A DNA stretch of 64,000 bases from Parelaphostrongylus tenuis (taxonomy: Eukaryota; Nematoda; Chromadorea; Rhabditida; Metastrongylidae), in the NCBI GenBank assembly GCA_019055375.1, contig JAHQIW010006143.1:1-64000 (forward strand), read 5' to 3'. Positions 60,263 to 64,000 of this stretch are shown here, one piece after another. How positions within the stretch are numbered: position 1 is the stretch's first letter; each line of letters begins with the position of its first letter. The position numbers were made by a program, and so were the translations under genes. Under the pieces are notes generated by a model that saw only the letters and a program-made list of their open reading frames with translations, was not told the DNA's origin and ran no database searches.

Positions 60263-62020
60263 AAAAAAGGTGTACAGGGAATACCGTAGTAAACATCCTT
60301 GATTGTTTCCGTCATTGGTCAAAAATTTTAAAAGTCTCTCTTTCGTTAAGCAAAGACTTTGCGTTAAACTTCAATTATCATTCAAAAGCACAAATTGCAA
60401 AGAATTTAAAAACGTAATTCTTTTTGGACAACGTATCAATAGCTCTGTAGCACGTAATATTCGAAATAAAATTCTGTTTCACAAGCGTCGCGCCTTTCCC
60501 GTTTTATCGCACTTCCATTTGATAGATGCTAAGCTAAGCTTTTTACAGAACTGCAGCTGACCATTGAATTAAGTAAGTCTGGTAAAGATCATAAATGAGC
60601 TTATTTTCTGAAAAATTCTTTTTACAGCCCTCTAGCAACTGCATCAAAGTTGTGTTTCGCAAGCACTGCACTCGTGCCTTATCGCTCGTATTTTTTGAAG
60701 ACGCCTTACAATAGATCTGTAGCGTTCAAAATTGACTTTTGTTCCACATAAGGCACGTGTTATCACAAAGCTTTTCGTCATGTACCTGAAAGTTGTTTCC
60801 CCGCATTGTAAGGAATTTTAGGTTTTCTTGCACATAATTTGTAGAAAAAAATTTGCTCAGTTGTTCTAGTGTATGGGGTTCAATTTCACCATGCATTGCC
60901 AAATAAATCCGCCGCTAATTTTGAGCCTTAGCACAAGCTTAAGCTTAGTTCCATTCACGAAAGGCATATGAAGGTGTAAAGGAAAATTTTAGGAACTGGA
61001 GTAATATATTATATCTAGATTTCTCGTCAAAGCGGAGAAATATGTTAAGTCCAATAGCGAAAGTAGCAAGCTACGTGTGAGTCGTGCTGCGAGGTAGATT
61101 AATATCGTCGCATGGTAGATTAACCTCAATCTTATCTTGCCTGCTATGCTGCAGTAAAATTGTCTCTTTCAGAAGCACGTGCTGGATTAACCGAAACCTA
61201 CGCTGTCGAATCGTTATTCGCACTCTGAGAAAAGAGCTCTGCTCTGCGAGAAGTACGCTGTGTGAAAAGTAAATCCATTTTTCCTGCTACAGCAATATGA
61301 TAAGATTCTTTGTAAGACAACCAAACTTCTAAAAGTTTCTGAATTTTGCGCTCTTAAAGGGTTATTCATAACCTAAGGAAAGAGATTTGTAGTGAAAGAT
61401 ATAAAGGCGAAAATTGCCATAGGTGAGCAATACTGTGAAACATGACTTTTTTGAATGCTAGATCGCTGTATAAAACCTAGTCTAAAACAGATGAATTTTT
61501 GAACTCTGTAAAGCTCAAGTTTTTGAGTGGCAGCAGCCAATTAGTGAAGATTCTTCGCCCTGTAAGAAATCTCCCTCAAAAGAACTTCCTGCCCGAATAC
61601 GGAGATGATCTAAAACTTTCGAATTATGAGATTTTTTACTGCAACCATTACCGAAAAACTGTTGAAGTGAATAATTATATTGAGCGCCAGGTAATTGATA
61701 GCTCTTTCTATAGCAGACCTTGTTTCATGATTCGTTCATTTCCATCTGTGCATGTTTGCACTTTTTTCCAAATGGAGTTGAATATTTGGATTGGAGCAGA
61801 GTTTTGGGCAGAAATAGTCATTTGTATTTCAGTATAATTATCAATTAGTACAAGTTCCTGATCATTATGTAGGCATGCCAACTTATATTTGTAGTTCAAG
61901 CACATGCATGCATCTGTTCTTACCAATCTATTGAAATCTGTCAATTCGACAATACGCTGGATTTACCCAACTCACAGAAGATAGTAATTTGATATTCTCT
62001 ATATGACACATCAAATGTAA
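60263..62020. repeat. Dispersed repeat family traces, no gene
   Basis: Diverged units are visible at about 60300-60900 ('ttccatttgatagatgctaa', 'gcacgtaatattcgaaataa') and 61100-61420. The 112-codon frame at 61499-61837 has no recognised motif. Confidence 0.4.
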
Positions 62021-62424
62021 TAGGCTGGGGAAAAGGTTCTGAGAAAATGCTTGTAACTTTTTTGGATGCCAGCTTTTTTTGTGTTTTTGGGCTCATTTGA
62101 AAGCCCATCTTCTCCCGCGATGACTAGTACATACTTTATTTATTTATTTCAATATGAAGTTAACAAGCGAGCAAATTAGGTTGTTGATGATCACGGCTGT
62201 GAGGCTGTTGAAATCAATGCAACGGTGGAAAGTAAACGCATCATTCTCACTCGATCGAAGTCACAGTTGGCAAAAGTGGAATTGATCTTTTGCAGGAGAA
62301 TGGCATGAAATCCTTGTAGTTGAGGGGGAGTACTTTGACTATTAGTTTTGCCTTTGTTCGGGTGTAATGGGTGCATGAATAAATGTTTTACAAGCATTTT
62401 CTCAGATCTTTCTCCCCAACCTTT
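62021..62424 (+). mobile_element. Internally deleted mariner-like element
   Basis: The ends are inverted: 'ggctggggaaaaggttctga' with 'gaaaatgcttgtaa' on the left, against the complement 'ggttggggagaaagatctga' with 'gaaaatgcttgtaa' on the right; TA dinucleotides flank both. Inside, MKLTSEQIRLLMI (62155-62193) looks like a transposase start. GEWHEILVVEGEYFDY and a stop (about 62290-62342) look like a mariner C-terminus (the usual order is RW, then a G-Y-F-like end). The catalytic middle is missing, so the copy is non-autonomous. Confidence 0.65.
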
Positions 62425-64000
62425 AATTTTCTATAAAAATATACTTTAGAAAGTGTGCATCCTATAACATAACTGCATGTTGTACAGGTTCTAAGCACTT
62501 ATATATTGTTTGTAGCCACTTTAGATACTATTTCAGAAGCATAATGAGTATATTATTATGTGAGGTTGTCCTAAATTGCATCCAGGAAGGATCAGTTTAC
62601 AGCAAACTATAGTAAATTTGCCCATCTCAGAACTCCATCTCAGAACTGAGGAGAAGTATGCCGAGTCTGCCGAATAAAAGGTATTGCCATGTAGTCGTAC
62701 AGAAATCTGATATCCTGCTCAGTCACCTGCTGGAAGACAGTGATGAAAGAGAGGTCGATAGCGGAACCGACGACATAATGCGAAAGCATGCACTTATCGC
62801 AAATTCTGACGTTGGATATTGTGTCTTGAACAATGAAGAACAGTGCAGCTGGAAAAATGAAAAGATGATCTAAGAATGTTCAAATACTATCTTTGATGAG
62901 CAATAGGCTGGGTTCAATACGGCACAACACTGACGTGCAGTGAGCCAGTCGACTTTCACGAGCTATTCCGCTTGAGAGATATTTGAGAGTAGGCTGTAGA
63001 ACAAACAAACTTCTAACGGCAGAGAAATACTGAGTAAAGAAAATAAGTAGGGAAAATGGTGAGTGGGAAACATAACTCATTTGGATTTGTTGACAATTCT
63101 AAGTGTAACTGTGTAGTGCAGTTGGAATATCATTCTGTATATAGTTGCAAGCAATGATGAAATACAAATTGACTCTTTGGACGTCTTATATGTTAAGTGA
63201 CTTGAAATGTACTGATTGTTGGCTGTGTAAATCACGAATTTGATGGGAAAGATGACTTGTTAACTGTTATTGGCTTTTAAGATATTGCTTCTTGGTGTTT
63301 TGACGTTATAATTTGCTGATTCTTCAATAGATATTCTGATTGAGAAGCTTGAAACACTAGCACTGTCTGTACAATGGATTAAGAGTATGCATTATTTTCG
63401 AAGAGATGCTCTTCACGATGACAGATACGTACTCTTTCTACACTCAAGTACTGAGAATACTTCCGTATAAATTTTCTCCCGAAGTCGCAGTAGAGTATGC
63501 GCTTTTGAGCAATATTCTAGTTAGATATGCAGTATCAATGGTACAACAAGGGCTCCAAGCATGTTTTTTTCTAACGATGTAGTTTTCCTCGTCGAAAATG
63601 AAGATAGCAGGACACGTGGTCAATATTTTCACTGAACATTTCTCTTATAGAAGTTTCGCGGTGATCTATATTGTGTAATGATAAAGTATTTCAATGCGTG
63701 AACGTGAGTACAAAAAAATTAAAGGGAGTTCACGACATGTCAACTACTCTGAACAAATTGTGATCTTTTCTTGCTCGCAAAGCACTTTATGAAGTCCGCT
63801 TAACAAAATCATTCTTAGCATCAGAATATTCAAGACTTGAGCTCTTGGAACTTTGGATTTTTGGAAAAAAGCCTATCGAAGCGTCGAGTGAACAGAGCCA
63901 AGCAAGTGTGTGGAATAATTTTACATTTGCTGCTAGAACCTATCAAAAAGCCTTTCTCAGGAAGCATACACAGTATTGAAGAAAGAATAAAACCTTTGAA
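62425..64000. other. No gene recognised
   Basis: The frames at 62658-62873 (plus) and 62880-63080 (minus) have no recognisable motif. No repeat of the catalogued families was seen. Confidence 0.4.

Overview
This window is eukaryotic, from an AT-rich, intron-bearing, repeat-dense genome. The short introns, the RTE-type and Penelope-like retroelements, and a secreted-protein family of nematode character point to a nematode, most likely a clade V strongylid (hookworm-like). That assignment is inference from protein style, not from a search. Almost none of the open frames over 60 codons is a gene. The window is mainly decayed transposons, tRNA-derived SINEs and old duplications, with a few genuine exon series.

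Host-gene content is of two kinds. (1) A secreted-protein family occurs three times on the minus strand (4148-6300, 19784-21257, 56279-57930). Each copy has a signal-peptide exon, two conserved central exons, a cysteine-containing exon and a conserved C-terminal exon. The middle copy is nearly intact; the other two carry stops and frameshifts. Upstream flanks also align between copies, so a segment of several kb was triplicated. (2) A 2-hydroxyacyl-CoA lyase (HACL1-type, thiamine-diphosphate enzyme) gene is scattered over 35270-45263 on the plus strand. It has at least seven recognisable exons, in-frame stops, and an RTE and a Penelope element lodged in its introns.

Layout: 0-3 kb holds a Penelope terminal repeat, (AT)n tracts and a SINE. 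4-10 kb holds family copy 1, a MITE and the start of a large dispersed repeat family. 10-19 kb is repeat-rich with a Penelope remnant. 19.8-24.2 kb is family copy 2 and its duplicated flank. 24.7-32 kb holds an RTE tail, repeat arrays and a nested element with a well-folded tRNA-like cloverleaf. 35-45 kb is the HACL pseudogene with a palindromic Penelope pair at 37.5-39.96 kb. 45.8-50.7 kb holds SINEs, another Penelope remnant and an RTE fragment. 54.4-60 kb holds an RTE tail, an 817-bp inverted duplication and family copy 3. 62.0-62.4 kb is an internally deleted mariner-like element.

The most notable items are a canonical minimal hammerhead ribozyme motif in the Penelope terminal repeat (37583-37617, minus) with two decayed sister copies, the Penelope palindrome itself, the 817-bp inverted duplication, the triplicated secreted-protein segment, and a roughly 130-205 bp repeat family that recurs dozens of times around a conserved CTATCGAATGA-like core.
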